From Paraburkholderia lacunae (GTDB lineage: Bacteria > Pseudomonadota > Gammaproteobacteria > Burkholderiales > Burkholderiaceae), in NCBI RefSeq assembly GCF_003353175.1, contig NZ_QHKS01000014.1, forward strand, positions 1 to 64,000: a DNA stretch of 64,000 nucleotides, in the 5' to 3' direction. Made by a program: the position numbers and the translations under genes. Shown here one piece after another: positions 43,135 to 51,856 of the stretch (position 1 is the first letter of the stretch; each line of letters begins with the position of its first letter). The notes beneath the pieces were generated by a model. That model worked only from the letters and a program-made list of their open reading frames with translations. It ran no database searches and was not told where the DNA came from.

Positions 43135-44037
43135 TTAAAGCGTCGGCAGCAACTCCGGCGGATGTGACTTCAACGTCTGCCGCGCCTCGCGGAATTCCGG
43201 AAAAATCGATTCGACCGTTTGCCAGAAGCGCGGGCTGTGATTCATCTCGCGCAGATGCGCGAGTTCGTGTGCGACGACGTAATCGATGATCGACAGCGGG
43301 AAGTGAATCAGCCGCCAGTTCAGGCGGATCTTGCCGTCGCTCGAACAACTGCCCCAACGCGTAGCCGCCGAGGAGAGCGCATACGCGCGATAGTTGACGC
43401 CGAGCTTGTCCGCGTAGATCGCCAGCCGCTCACCGAACAGACGCTTTGCTTCGCCTTGCAGCCAACCTTGCACGCGATCCTTGATCTGCTGCGGGTCGGC
43501 CTGCAACGGCAGCGGCAGAGCGAGCGCCGCTTCGTCCGCGTTGAAGGCGAGGGTGCCTTGCGGCGAACCGAGCTTCACGCGCACAGGCTGGCCGAGATAC
43601 GGCACTTCCGCGCCATCTTTCCAATCGACCTTCGGCAACGCACGCTGTTCGACGCGCGTCTGCCATTCGATCAGCTTCGCAAAAATCCAGCGCTGCTTTT
43701 CGGTGATTGCGGTTTCGATATCGGCGAGCGTGACCCAGCGTGGTGCGGTAATCATCAGGCCGCTGCTGTCGATCGCAAAGCCGATCGAGCGGCGTGCAGA
43801 GCGCTTGAGCTGGTAGTGCAGCGTGCGCGAGCCGAGTGTCAGGCTGCGCAGCTTGCTGCCATCCGGCGCGAGCGGCACGACCGGCGGCTGCCCGGTCTGC
43901 GAGTCCGCAGGAGAGCCGGACAAAGGCGCGGACGGTGAAGGGAACGACGACGTCGAACCCGGCTCGACGAAGAGCGGGAGATCGAGTTGCCGGCTATCGA
44001 GCGCCGCAGCGGGCTGCGGCGTAGGAGACTTCTGCAT
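43135..44037 (-). CDS. YgjP-like metallopeptidase (M48/DUF45 family)
   Basis: A 300-residue protein. The first 70 residues are low-complexity Pro/Ser/Ala. The YgjP-like domain follows: YQLKRSARRSIGFAI, ITAPRWVTLADIETAI, RWIFAKL. The zinc site VVAHELAHLREMNHSPRFW (near 262) has HELAH and a downstream histidine, as in DUF45/WLM metalloproteases. RWGSCSSDGKIRLNWRLI just before it is a family hallmark. The target is unknown. It is last of the minus-strand series glyQ-glyS-gmhB-plsC, 44 bases after plsC. Confidence 0.85.
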   Translation of the reverse strand: MQKSPTPQPAAALDSRQLDLPLFVEPGSTSSFPSPSAPLSGSPADSQTGQPPVVPLAPDGSKLRSLTLGSRTLHYQLKRSARRSIGFAIDSSGLMITAPRWVTLADIETAITEKQRWIFAKLIEWQTRVEQRALPKVDWKDGAEVPYLGQPVRVKLGSPQGTLAFNADEAALALPLPLQADPQQIKDRVQGWLQGEAKRLFGERLAIYADKLGVNYRAYALSSAATRWGSCSSDGKIRLNWRLIHFPLSIIDYVVAHELAHLREMNHSPRFWQTVESIFPEFREARQTLKSHPPELLPTL

Positions 44038-44081
44038 CGGATTCGGCTTCGCGCAAATGCGCCTTCGAGGGCGCGGGCGCG

Positions 44082-44840
44082 TCAGATTGGTGCGGCGGCG
44101 GAACTGCTTTCCGCCGCGCGGTACGCAGTAGGATCGATACGGCGCATTTCAGCTTCGATCCACTGTTCGACGCGCGTGTTCACTTCATCGGGCGTGAGCC
44201 CCGTCGTCTGGATCGGCTTGCCGATCGACACTGTGACTATACCCGCATATTTGAGAAACGAGTTGCGCGGCCACACACGTCCCGCGTTGTGCGCGATCGG
44301 CACGACCGGCGCGCCGCTGGCAATCGCAAAACGCGCACCGCCGGTTTTGTACTTGCCCTGCTTGCCGGTCGGCGTGCGCGTGCCTTCCGGAAACATGATG
44401 ACCCACGCGCCCTCGGCCATTCGCGCCTTGCCTTGCTTGATGACCGATTCGAACGCGTACTTGCCTTCCTTGCGATCGATGTGAACCATCTTCAGCATGC
44501 CGAGCGCCCAGCCGAAGAACGGCACATACAGCAGCTCGCGCTTGAATACGTAGCACAGCGGCCGCGGCATCAGCGCCGGAAACGCCAGCGTTTCCCATGC
44601 CGATTGATGCTTCGACAGCAGCACGGCCGGACCGTCGGGCAGGTTCTCGTAACCTTCGACGTGGTAGCGGATACCGTTCAGCCAGCGCACCGTCTTGAGC
44701 GTGGCGCGGCACCAGCCGGCGGCCATCCAGTAGCGGCTGTCGGCGCGCATGAACGGAAACGCGACGAAGCACGCGATCGCGTACGGCACCGTGAACAGGA
44801 CGAAGTAGATCAGCAGCAGCAAAGAACGAATGAAGCGCAT
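44082..44840 (-). CDS. plsC: 1-acyl-sn-glycerol-3-phosphate acyltransferase family protein
   Basis: A 252-residue PlsC-family membrane enzyme: N-terminal hydrophobic segment (about 5-28), acyltransferase core, FPEGTRTPTGKQG (near 151), and the PVVPIAHNAG segment (near 180). It would acylate lysophosphatidic acid to phosphatidic acid. The catalytic box reads KHQSAWE, i.e. HX4E rather than the canonical HX4D. It lies between gmhB and the metalloprotease gene on the minus strand. Confidence 0.87.
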   Translation of the reverse strand: MRFIRSLLLLIYFVLFTVPYAIACFVAFPFMRADSRYWMAAGWCRATLKTVRWLNGIRYHVEGYENLPDGPAVLLSKHQSAWETLAFPALMPRPLCYVFKRELLYVPFFGWALGMLKMVHIDRKEGKYAFESVIKQGKARMAEGAWVIMFPEGTRTPTGKQGKYKTGGARFAIASGAPVVPIAHNAGRVWPRNSFLKYAGIVTVSIGKPIQTTGLTPDEVNTRVEQWIEAEMRRIDPTAYRAAESSSAAAPI

Positions 44841-44880
44841 CGGCGTGGTCAGTGTGGGTTGGGGACGCGCTCGCTGCGCG

Positions 44881-45435
44881 TCACTCGTGAGCGTCGGAGA
44901 GGAAGTCGAGCGCGAACGCGCGCAGATCGTCGTGCACGCGTGTGCCGTCGGGCAGGCCGCCGGCCTCGAGCGTTTTGCGGCCTTTGCCGGTCAGCACCAG
45001 ATGAACCGGATGTCCGAGCACTGCGCCCGCTTGCAGATCGCGCATCGCATCGCCGACCACCGGCGTATGCTCCGGCAAGACTTCGAAGCGCTCGGTGATC
45101 ATCTTCAGCATGCCGGGCTTCGGCTTGCGGCATTCGCAATGGTCTTCAGCCGTGTGCGGACAGAAGAACACCGCGTCGATGCGCCCGCCGACCGCTGCCG
45201 CCAACCGGTGCATCTTCAGATGCATCGCATTGAGCGCGTTCATGTCGAACAAACCGCGCCCGATGCCCGACTGGTTCGTCGCGATCGCGACACGATAACC
45301 GGCCTGGTTCAGCCGTGCGATCGCTTCGAGCGAGCCGGGCAGTGCGACCCATTCGTCCGGCGACTTGATGAACGCGTCGGAATCGACGTTGATCACGCCG
45401 TCGCGGTCGAGGATCACCACTTTCTTGATCGGCAT
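44881..45435 (-). CDS. gmhB: D-glycero-beta-D-manno-heptose 1,7-bisphosphate 7-phosphatase
   Basis: A 184-residue HAD-family phosphatase of LPS inner-core heptose synthesis. The HAD motif I is LDRDGVIN (near 10). IATNQSGIGRGLF (near 52) is typical of GmhB, and the zinc-binding loop is FFCPHTAEDHCECRKPKPGM (near 91). It starts 10 bases after glyS and is followed by plsC. Context and the zinc loop distinguish it from histidinol phosphatases. Confidence 0.94.
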   Translation of the reverse strand: MPIKKVVILDRDGVINVDSDAFIKSPDEWVALPGSLEAIARLNQAGYRVAIATNQSGIGRGLFDMNALNAMHLKMHRLAAAVGGRIDAVFFCPHTAEDHCECRKPKPGMLKMITERFEVLPEHTPVVGDAMRDLQAGAVLGHPVHLVLTGKGRKTLEAGGLPDGTRVHDDLRAFALDFLSDAHE

Positions 45436-45445
45436 GGCGCGGGGC

Positions 45446-47554
45446 TCAGGCAGCGAGTCGGGAAATGTCGGCGACGCAATTCATCTGCTGATGCAGCGTG
45501 CCGAGCAAGGCCAGACGGTTGGCGCGCAACGCCGGGTCTTCGACGTTGACCATCACGTCGTTGAAGAACGTGTCGACCGGTTCGCGCAAGGCGGCAAGCG
45601 CCGTCAAGGCGCCGGTGTAATCGTGTGCGGCGAGTTGCGACTGCACATGCGGCGCCACCTGTTCGAGCTGCGCGTGCAAGGCTTTTTCCGCCGTCTCGGT
45701 CAGCAGCGCGACCTGCACGCCGCCGCTCGTCGTGATGCCGTCCGACTTCTTCAGGATGTTCGAAATGCGCTTGTTGGCTGCCGCGAGCGACGCCGCTTCA
45801 GCCAGCGTCGTGAATTCGCGCACTGCGTCCAGACGTGCCACGATCTCGTCGAGGCGTGTCGGGTTCAGGGCCAGCACCGCGTCGATTTCGCCCACCGCAT
45901 AGCCGCGCTCACGCAGCAAGCCGCGCAGACGGTCCATGCAGAACTCGTAGATCGCCGGCGTCGAATCGGCGACGTTCGGTGCCGCGGCGAATTGCGCGTA
46001 GGCGGTGCGCAGCAGTTCGACCAGATCGACCGGCAACTGCTTTTCGACCAGAATCCGCAGCACGCCGAGCGCGTGACGGCGCAGCGCGAACGGATCTTTT
46101 TCGCCGGAGGGTTGCAGGCCGATGCCCCAGATGCCGACCAGCGTTTCGAGCTTGTCCGCCAGCGCGACAACCGTTCCGGTTGGGGTGGTGGGCAAGGCGT
46201 CGCCGGAGAAACGCGGCTGGTAGTGTTCCGAGCACGCGAGCGCGACTTCTTCCGGCTCGCCGTCGTGGCGCGCGTAGTACGTGCCCATCGTGCCTTGCAG
46301 CTCGGGGAATTCGCCGACCATGTCGGTGATCAGATCGGCCTTGGCGAGACGCGCGGCGCGCCTGGCGAGCGCGACATCGGCGCCGATCAGCGAGGCGATC
46401 GCGCCAGCCAGCCCTTCCACACGCTCGACGCGTTGCAGCGCCGAACCCAGCTTGTTGTGATACACGACGTTTGCAAGCTGCGGCACGCGCTCGGCGAGCG
46501 GCTTCTTCTTGTCCTGCTCGAAGAAGAACTTGGCGTCGGCCAGACGCGGACGCACCACGCGCTCATTGCCTTCGACGATATCGCCCGGCGTCGCCGTTTC
46601 GATGTTCGACACGATCAGGAAGCGCGAGCGCAGCTTGCCGTTCGCGTCCGTCAGCGCGAAATATTTCTGGTTCGTCTGCATGGTGAGGATCAGGCATTCC
46701 TGCGGCACTTGCAGGAATTCGTCCTCGAAACGGCAGGCGTAGACCACCGGCCATTCGACCAGCGACGTCACTTCGTCCAGCAGCGCTTCGGGCATCACCA
46801 CCTGATCGCCGTTGGCTTGCGCGAGCAGATGCGTGCGGATGGTTTCCTTGCGGTGGGCGAAATTCGCGACCACGCGACCCTTGTGCATCAGCGTCTCGGC
46901 GTACGCATCCGCGTGCTGGATCTGCACGAAGCCTTCGGACAGGAAGCGGTGGCCGAGCGTGGTGTCGTCGGCGTCGATGCCGAGCGCCGTGACCGGCACG
47001 ACCTGGTCGCCATGCAGCACCGTCAGACGTTGCGCCGGGCGCACGAACTGGATGTTGGTGCCGTCCGGACGCTGATACGTCATCACTTTCGGGATCGGCA
47101 GCTTCGATACGGCGAGTGCTTCGTCGAGCGCGCTTTGCAGGCCTTCGGCGAGCGTCGCGCCCGGTGCGGCATAGCGCAGGAAGAAGGCTTCAGCCTTACC
47201 GTCCGGAGCGCGCTCCAGGTCGCTCACCGAAAAATCGGGGAAACCGAGTGCGGCCAGTTTTTTGGCGAGCGGCGCGGTGGGCTGGCCGTCCTTGTCCAGT
47301 GCGACCGAAACCGGCAGCACTTTTTCGCGCACGTGTTTTTCCGGCGCAACCGCGCGCACATTCCTGATCGTGACCGCGAGGCGGCGCGGCGTTGCATAAC
47401 GTTCGAACGACAGTTCGCCTTCGATCAGATCGCGCGCCGCGAGGCGCTGTGCAATGCCTTCGGCGAACGCGTCGCCGAGACGCGCGAGCGCCTTCGGCGG
47501 CAGTTCTTCGGTCAGCAGTTCGACGAGCAGGGTAGCTTGATGGGGATGAGTCAT
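45446..47554 (-). CDS. glyS: Glycine--tRNA ligase beta subunit
   Basis: A 702-residue beta subunit of the tetrameric bacterial glycyl-tRNA synthetase, close to the usual 690. The N-terminal LLVELLTEELPPKALARLG (9-27), ATPRRLAV, and central EFPELQGTMGTYYARHDGE (near 415) are family signatures. The C-terminal anticodon-binding domain with DVMVNVEDPALRANRLALL closes the protein. It follows glyQ with 15 bases between, and is required with it for activity. Confidence 0.97.
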   Translation of the reverse strand: MTHPHQATLLVELLTEELPPKALARLGDAFAEGIAQRLAARDLIEGELSFERYATPRRLAVTIRNVRAVAPEKHVREKVLPVSVALDKDGQPTAPLAKKLAALGFPDFSVSDLERAPDGKAEAFFLRYAAPGATLAEGLQSALDEALAVSKLPIPKVMTYQRPDGTNIQFVRPAQRLTVLHGDQVVPVTALGIDADDTTLGHRFLSEGFVQIQHADAYAETLMHKGRVVANFAHRKETIRTHLLAQANGDQVVMPEALLDEVTSLVEWPVVYACRFEDEFLQVPQECLILTMQTNQKYFALTDANGKLRSRFLIVSNIETATPGDIVEGNERVVRPRLADAKFFFEQDKKKPLAERVPQLANVVYHNKLGSALQRVERVEGLAGAIASLIGADVALARRAARLAKADLITDMVGEFPELQGTMGTYYARHDGEPEEVALACSEHYQPRFSGDALPTTPTGTVVALADKLETLVGIWGIGLQPSGEKDPFALRRHALGVLRILVEKQLPVDLVELLRTAYAQFAAAPNVADSTPAIYEFCMDRLRGLLRERGYAVGEIDAVLALNPTRLDEIVARLDAVREFTTLAEAASLAAANKRISNILKKSDGITTSGGVQVALLTETAEKALHAQLEQVAPHVQSQLAAHDYTGALTALAALREPVDTFFNDVMVNVEDPALRANRLALLGTLHQQMNCVADISRLAA

Positions 47555-47569
47555 TTCTAGGTGTTCTCG

Positions 47570-48577
47570 TCAGTCCTGGTCGATCTTGCGTTCGACTTTC
47601 AGCGGCGGCGCCCATGCGGGCATCGCGGCATCCTGTGCGTCGGTGGTGAGGCCGGGCACGCCGTGCACCGGATTGCCGAGCATCGGGAAGCCGAGCTTTT
47701 CGCGCGAATCGTAGTAAGCCTGCGCGACCAGCTTCGACAGCGCACGGATGCGGCCGATATACGCCGCGCGTTCCGTGACGGAAATCGCGCCGCGCGCGTC
47801 GAGCAGGTTGAAGGTATGGCCGGCCTTCAGCACGAGTTCATAGGCGGGCAGCGCGATCTGCGCATCGATCATGCGCTTCGCTTCCGCTTCGTAGCTGTTG
47901 AAGATCGAGAACAGCAACTCGACGTTCGCGTACTCGAAGTTGTAGGTCGACTGTTCGACCTCGTTCTGGTGATACACGTCGCCGTAAGTCAGACGACGGA
48001 GTTCCGGGCCGTTCGGGCCTTGCTCTTCCCATTCGGTCCAGACCAGGTCGTAGACGTTTTCGACCTTCTGCAGGTACATCGCGAGACGTTCGAGACCGTA
48101 GGTGATTTCGCCGAGCACCGGCCTGCAATCCAGGCCGCCGACCTGTTGGAAGTAGGTGAACTGGGTCACTTCCATGCCGTTCAGCCACACTTCCCAGCCG
48201 AGGCCCCACGCGCCGAGCGTCGGGTTTTCCCAGTCGTCCTCGACGAAGCGGACGTCGTTCTGCTTCAGGTCGAAGCCGAGCGCTTCGAGCGAGCCGAGGT
48301 ACAGGTCGAGGATGTTTTCCGGCGCGGGCTTGAGCACCACCTGGTATTGATAGTAATGCTGCAGGCGGTTCGGGTTCTCGCCATAGCGACCGTCCTTGGG
48401 ACGGCGCGACGGCTGCACATAGGCTGCTCGCCACGGTTCCGGACCGATCGCGCGCAGGAAGGTGTGGACGTGGGACGTGCCCGCGCCGACTTCCATGTCG
48501 ATCGGCTGGAGCAACGCGCAACCCTGCTTGTCCCAGTAGGACTGCAGTGTCAGGATGATTTGCTGAAACGTGAGCAT
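47570..48577 (-). CDS. glyQ: Glycine--tRNA ligase alpha subunit
   Basis: A 335-residue catalytic alpha subunit. It begins MLTFQQIILTLQSYWDKQGC, the standard GlyQ N-terminus, which fixes the start at ATG 48577 rather than at in-frame codons upstream. GAGTSHVHTFLRAIGPEPW and YVQPSRRPKDGRYGENPNRL carry class II active-site residues. The C-terminal 30 residues (from MPAWAPPLKVERKIDQD) are slightly extended. It is first of the minus-strand group glyQ-glyS-gmhB-plsC-metalloprotease. Confidence 0.97.
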   Translation of the reverse strand: MLTFQQIILTLQSYWDKQGCALLQPIDMEVGAGTSHVHTFLRAIGPEPWRAAYVQPSRRPKDGRYGENPNRLQHYYQYQVVLKPAPENILDLYLGSLEALGFDLKQNDVRFVEDDWENPTLGAWGLGWEVWLNGMEVTQFTYFQQVGGLDCRPVLGEITYGLERLAMYLQKVENVYDLVWTEWEEQGPNGPELRRLTYGDVYHQNEVEQSTYNFEYANVELLFSIFNSYEAEAKRMIDAQIALPAYELVLKAGHTFNLLDARGAISVTERAAYIGRIRALSKLVAQAYYDSREKLGFPMLGNPVHGVPGLTTDAQDAAMPAWAPPLKVERKIDQD

Positions 48578-48732
48578 GAAGTGCCTTTCGGGCATAGGGC
48601 CGCGCCGCAAAGCGCCGAAGCGCGCGGGGCGGCCGTGGAGCGAAGTGCTAAACCGTAGATTTTAACGGAAAGGGAGGGGGGTGTCCGTTTTGCGGGGGCA
48701 GACGAGCTCCGCGGTGGTCATCAAACGCCGAA

Positions 48733-48751
48733 GGGCCGCACAACGCGGCCC
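48733..48751 (-). terminator. Candidate terminator hairpin downstream of the glutamate synthase-like gene
   Basis: GGGCCGC-ACAAC-GCGGCCC is a perfect 7-bp stem. Read on the minus strand it is followed by TTCGGCGTTTG, a weak T-tract. A second, longer hairpin with a bulge (TTGTGGCGATCGGC against GCCGATC and GCCACAA) occupies 48774-48808. Together they probably end the transcript of the gene at 48816. Confidence 0.45.
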
Positions 48752-48815
48752 GGCGTCGTCAACGCCCAGGACTTTGTGGCGATCGGCTCGCCGGCCGATC
48801 GCCGCCACAACCGGA

Positions 48816-50426
48816 TTACGTCGCAGCCAGGTCCATCTTCGGCGCAAACGAATCGCTGCGCGCCACCGGCCACCACTTCTCGTACAACGAATAGCGATAG
48901 CGGCCGTTGAGCAGATCGTCCGGTTCGAGATACTTCAACAGCTCCGACATCAACTGGACCTCATGCGACGACACGCGCCGCACGATGTGATGCGCACGCA
49001 GTTCCGCCGGGTGCTTCAGCCCCGCGGCCTGAATGATTTCTTTCAGCGCATGCAGCGTGTTGTGATGGAAGTTGAACACGCGCTCGGCCTTGTCCGGCAC
49101 GACGAGCGCGCGTTGGCGCACCGGGTCCTGCGTCGCCACGCCGGTCGGGCAGCGGCCGGTGTGGCAGGTTTGCGCCTGGATGCAGCCAACCGCGAACATG
49201 AAGCCGCGCGCCGCGTTGACCCAGTCGGCGCCGATCGCCAGCGTCCTGGTGATGTCGAACGCGGTGATCATCTTGCCGCTCGCGCCGATGCGAATGCGCT
49301 GGCGCAAGCCGATGCCGACCAGCGTGTTGTGCACCAGCAGCAGTCCTTCCTGCAACGGCACGCCGACGTGATCGGTGAATTCCAGCGGCGCGGCGCCCGT
49401 GCCGCCTTCGGCGCCGTCGACCACGATGAAGTCCGGCAGGATGCCCGTCTCCAGCATCGCCTTCGCGATGCCGAAAAATTCCCACGGATGCCCGATGCAC
49501 AGCTTGAAGCCGGTCGGCTTGCCGCCGGAGAGGGTGCGCAAACGGTCGACGAATTCGAGCAGGCCGCGCGGCGTCGAGAACTCGGCGTGCGTGGCGGGCG
49601 AGATGCAATCGCGGCCCATCGGCACGCCGCGCGTCTCGGCGATCTCCGGCGTGATCTTCGCGGCCGGCAGCACGCCGCCGTGACCGGGCTTCGCGCCTTG
49701 CGAGAGCTTCACTTCGATCATTTTCACTTGCGGCTCGGCGGCCTGCTTCGCGAACTTCTTCGCGCTGAAGGTGCCGTCGTCGTTGCGGCAGCCGAAGTAG
49801 CCCGACGCGATTTCCCAGATGATGTCGCCGCCATGCTCCCGGTGATATTTCGACATCGAACCTTCGCCGGTGTCGTGCGCGAAGTTGCCTTTTTTCGCGC
49901 CCAGGTTCAGCGCCATGATCGCGTTAGCCGAGAGCGAGCCGAAGCTCATCGCGGATACGTTGAAAATCGACATCGAGTAAGGCTGCGCTCGGTCCGGTCC
50001 AACGACGACGCGAAAGTCATGACCGTCGAGCGTGGTCGGCGCGAGCGAGTGGCTGATCCATTCGTGCGCGACGGCTTTGACGTCGAGTTCGGTACCGTAC
50101 GGTCGGCTGTCGACGTCGTTCTTGGCGCGCTGATAGACGATGCTGCGTTGCGCGCGCGAGAACGGTTTCTCGTCGGTATCGTCTTCGACGAAATACTGGC
50201 GGATTTCCGGGCGGATGAATTCGAACAGGAAACGGAAGTGCCCCCACAGCGGATAGTTGCGCAGAATCGCGTGGCGTTCCTGCGTCAGATCGAAAAGGCC
50301 GAGCGCGACGAGCGCCACCGGCACGATGATCCAGAACCATGAAATGCGATGTGTCGCGGCGAGCGCCGCGCACACTGCGAGCAGCGCGACTGCGCACCAC
50401 ATCGCCAGATAACGTCGAGAAAACAT
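48816..50426 (-). CDS. FMN-binding glutamate synthase family protein, membrane anchored
   Basis: A 536-residue protein with two N-terminal membrane segments (about 5-24 and 28-45) followed by the FMN-binding synthase barrel of GltB. Family motifs include YRFLFEFIRPE-like start of the domain, PYGTELDV, NVSAMSFGSLS, KPGHGGVLP, DGAEGGTGAAP (FMN phosphate site), and CIQAQTCHTGRCPTGVATQDP split over the 3Fe-4S cysteines near 410. There is no glutaminase domain, so it cannot make ammonia from glutamine as GltB does. Related YerD-type proteins are uncharacterised. It stands alone between glyQ and mnmA. Confidence 0.88.
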   Translation of the reverse strand: MFSRRYLAMWCAVALLAVCAALAATHRISWFWIIVPVALVALGLFDLTQERHAILRNYPLWGHFRFLFEFIRPEIRQYFVEDDTDEKPFSRAQRSIVYQRAKNDVDSRPYGTELDVKAVAHEWISHSLAPTTLDGHDFRVVVGPDRAQPYSMSIFNVSAMSFGSLSANAIMALNLGAKKGNFAHDTGEGSMSKYHREHGGDIIWEIASGYFGCRNDDGTFSAKKFAKQAAEPQVKMIEVKLSQGAKPGHGGVLPAAKITPEIAETRGVPMGRDCISPATHAEFSTPRGLLEFVDRLRTLSGGKPTGFKLCIGHPWEFFGIAKAMLETGILPDFIVVDGAEGGTGAAPLEFTDHVGVPLQEGLLLVHNTLVGIGLRQRIRIGASGKMITAFDITRTLAIGADWVNAARGFMFAVGCIQAQTCHTGRCPTGVATQDPVRQRALVVPDKAERVFNFHHNTLHALKEIIQAAGLKHPAELRAHHIVRRVSSHEVQLMSELLKYLEPDDLLNGRYRYSLYEKWWPVARSDSFAPKMDLAAT

Positions 50427-50563
50427 GGGGACTCCAGTGCAGTGAAGGTCGTCACGGAGCGATCGTCAACGCTTGCGCGCAGACGGAATCCGCAGCGAAA
50501 GGTAGCAACAACTGCTTTTTTATGGTGATGCTGCGGCTCGAGATGAAGCTTGCGGGTGAAGCG

Positions 50564-50592
50564 CGTGCCGCGGCGGCGAGCGCCGCGGCACG
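50564..50592 (-). other. Perfect 12-bp hairpin downstream of mnmA
   Basis: CGTGCCGCGGCG (50564-50575) and CGCCGCGGCACG (50581-50592) pair fully around a 5-nt loop, 14 bases after the mnmA stop. No T-run is present; it may protect the mRNA end or assist termination. Confidence 0.55.
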
Positions 50593-50606
50593 GTGAAACT
50601 CGTTCT

Positions 50607-51776
50607 CTAGCGGGCCGTCAGCAGCGCCGCCTTTTGCGGCTGGCGCACCACCGGCTGGCCGGTCATCGCGTGCTCGATGATGCCGCCGCCCAGACAGACG
50701 TCGCCATCGTAGAGCACCGCCGATTGCCCCGGTGTGACAGCCCATTGCGCGGCGTCGAAATTCAGTTCGAACAGAGCGTCGGCGGCGCCTGCCACCCCGG
50801 CCGCCGCACTAGCCGCCGCACTGAACGTGCAGGGCGCGTCGGCCTGGCGATAGCGGGTTTTCGCGCCGCACGCGAAACCTTCAGCCGGCGGTTCACCCGC
50901 GACCCAGCTCGTATTGCCCGCTGAGAGCGTATGGCTCAGCAGCCATGGATGATCATGGCCTTGCGCGACATACAGCGTGTTCGACGGAATATCCTTGCCG
51001 GCCACGAACCACGGTTCGCCGCTGCCGTCCTTGCTGCCGCCGAGGCCGATGCCCTTGCGTTGGCCGAACGTGTAGAACGCGAGACCGATGTGTTCGCCGA
51101 CCACGTTGCCGTCGGTGGTTTTCATCGGGCCGGGTTGAGTCGGCAGGTAGCGGTTCAGGAAGTCGCGGAACGGCCGCTCGCCGATGAAGCAGATGCCGGT
51201 CGAATCTTTTTTCTTCGCATTCGGCAGGCCGATCTGCTCGGCGATTTCGCGCACTTTGGTTTTCGGAATCTCGCCGAGCGGAAACAGCGTCTTCGACAAC
51301 TGCGCCTGATTCAGCCGGTGCAGGAAGTACGACTGGTCCTTCGTGTGATCGAAGGCCTTCAGCAGTTCGAAGCGGCCGTTGTTCTCGCGCACGCGCGCAT
51401 AGTGGCCGGTCGCGATGGTTTGCGCGCCGAGCGACATCGCGTGGTCGAGGAAAGCCTTGAACTTGATTTCGGCGTTGCACAGCACGTCCGGATTCGGCGT
51501 GCGGCCGGCCGAGTATTCGCGCAGGAATTCGGCAAACACGCGGTCCTTGTATTGCGCGGCGAAGTTGACCGCTTCGACGTCGATACCGATCAGGTCCGCC
51601 ACCGAGACGACGTCGATCCAGTCCTGCCGCGTCGAGCAGTACTCGCTGTCGTCGTCGTCTTCCCAGTTTTTCATGAACAGGCCGACCACGTCGTAGCCTT
51701 GTTCCTTCAGCAGCCACGCGGTGACCGACGAATCGACGCCGCCCGACATGCCTACTACGACTTTTTGCTTGCTCAT
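50607..51776 (-). CDS. mnmA: tRNA-specific 2-thiouridylase MnmA
   Basis: A 389-residue enzyme that thiolates U34 of tRNA(Lys, Glu, Gln). The ATP pyrophosphatase loop SGGVDSS is at 11-17. The two catalytic cysteines are C100 (PDVLCNAE) and C196 (STGICFIGER). ATGHYAR is near 122. An Ala-rich insertion (about 319-333, AAASAAAGVAGAA) sits in the C-terminal barrel domain and lengthens it relative to E. coli (368). It is followed by a strong hairpin. The NUDIX gene lies upstream on the same strand, separated by an 11-bp tandem repeat. Confidence 0.96.
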   Translation of the reverse strand: MSKQKVVVGMSGGVDSSVTAWLLKEQGYDVVGLFMKNWEDDDDSEYCSTRQDWIDVVSVADLIGIDVEAVNFAAQYKDRVFAEFLREYSAGRTPNPDVLCNAEIKFKAFLDHAMSLGAQTIATGHYARVRENNGRFELLKAFDHTKDQSYFLHRLNQAQLSKTLFPLGEIPKTKVREIAEQIGLPNAKKKDSTGICFIGERPFRDFLNRYLPTQPGPMKTTDGNVVGEHIGLAFYTFGQRKGIGLGGSKDGSGEPWFVAGKDIPSNTLYVAQGHDHPWLLSHTLSAGNTSWVAGEPPAEGFACGAKTRYRQADAPCTFSAAASAAAGVAGAADALFELNFDAAQWAVTPGQSAVLYDGDVCLGGGIIEHAMTGQPVVRQPQKAALLTAR

Positions 51777-51819
51777 AAGATGCTCACTGCGTACTGCCTG
51801 ACTTCATTGATCGGTTAGT

Positions 51820-51856
51820 GGCCGTTCATTGGCCGTTCATTGGCCGCTCATTGGCC
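51820..51856. repeat. 11-bp tandem repeat overlapping the NUDIX gene stop codon
   Basis: GGCCGTTCATT is repeated at 51820-51830, 51831-51841 and, with one T-to-C change, 51842-51852, followed by a partial GGCC. The stop codon of the minus-strand NUDIX gene (51839-51837) lies in the second unit. Since 11 is not a multiple of 3, adding or losing a unit would change the C-terminus or stop position. Confidence 0.85.

Noticed and set aside
45365..47560. A 731-codon plus-strand frame opposite glyS
   Set aside because: GlyS on the minus strand is unmistakable; the opposite frame is Arg/His-rich noise.
48681..50342. A 553-codon plus-strand frame opposite the glutamate synthase-like gene
   Set aside because: Composition and lack of motifs mark it as an antisense shadow of a real gene.
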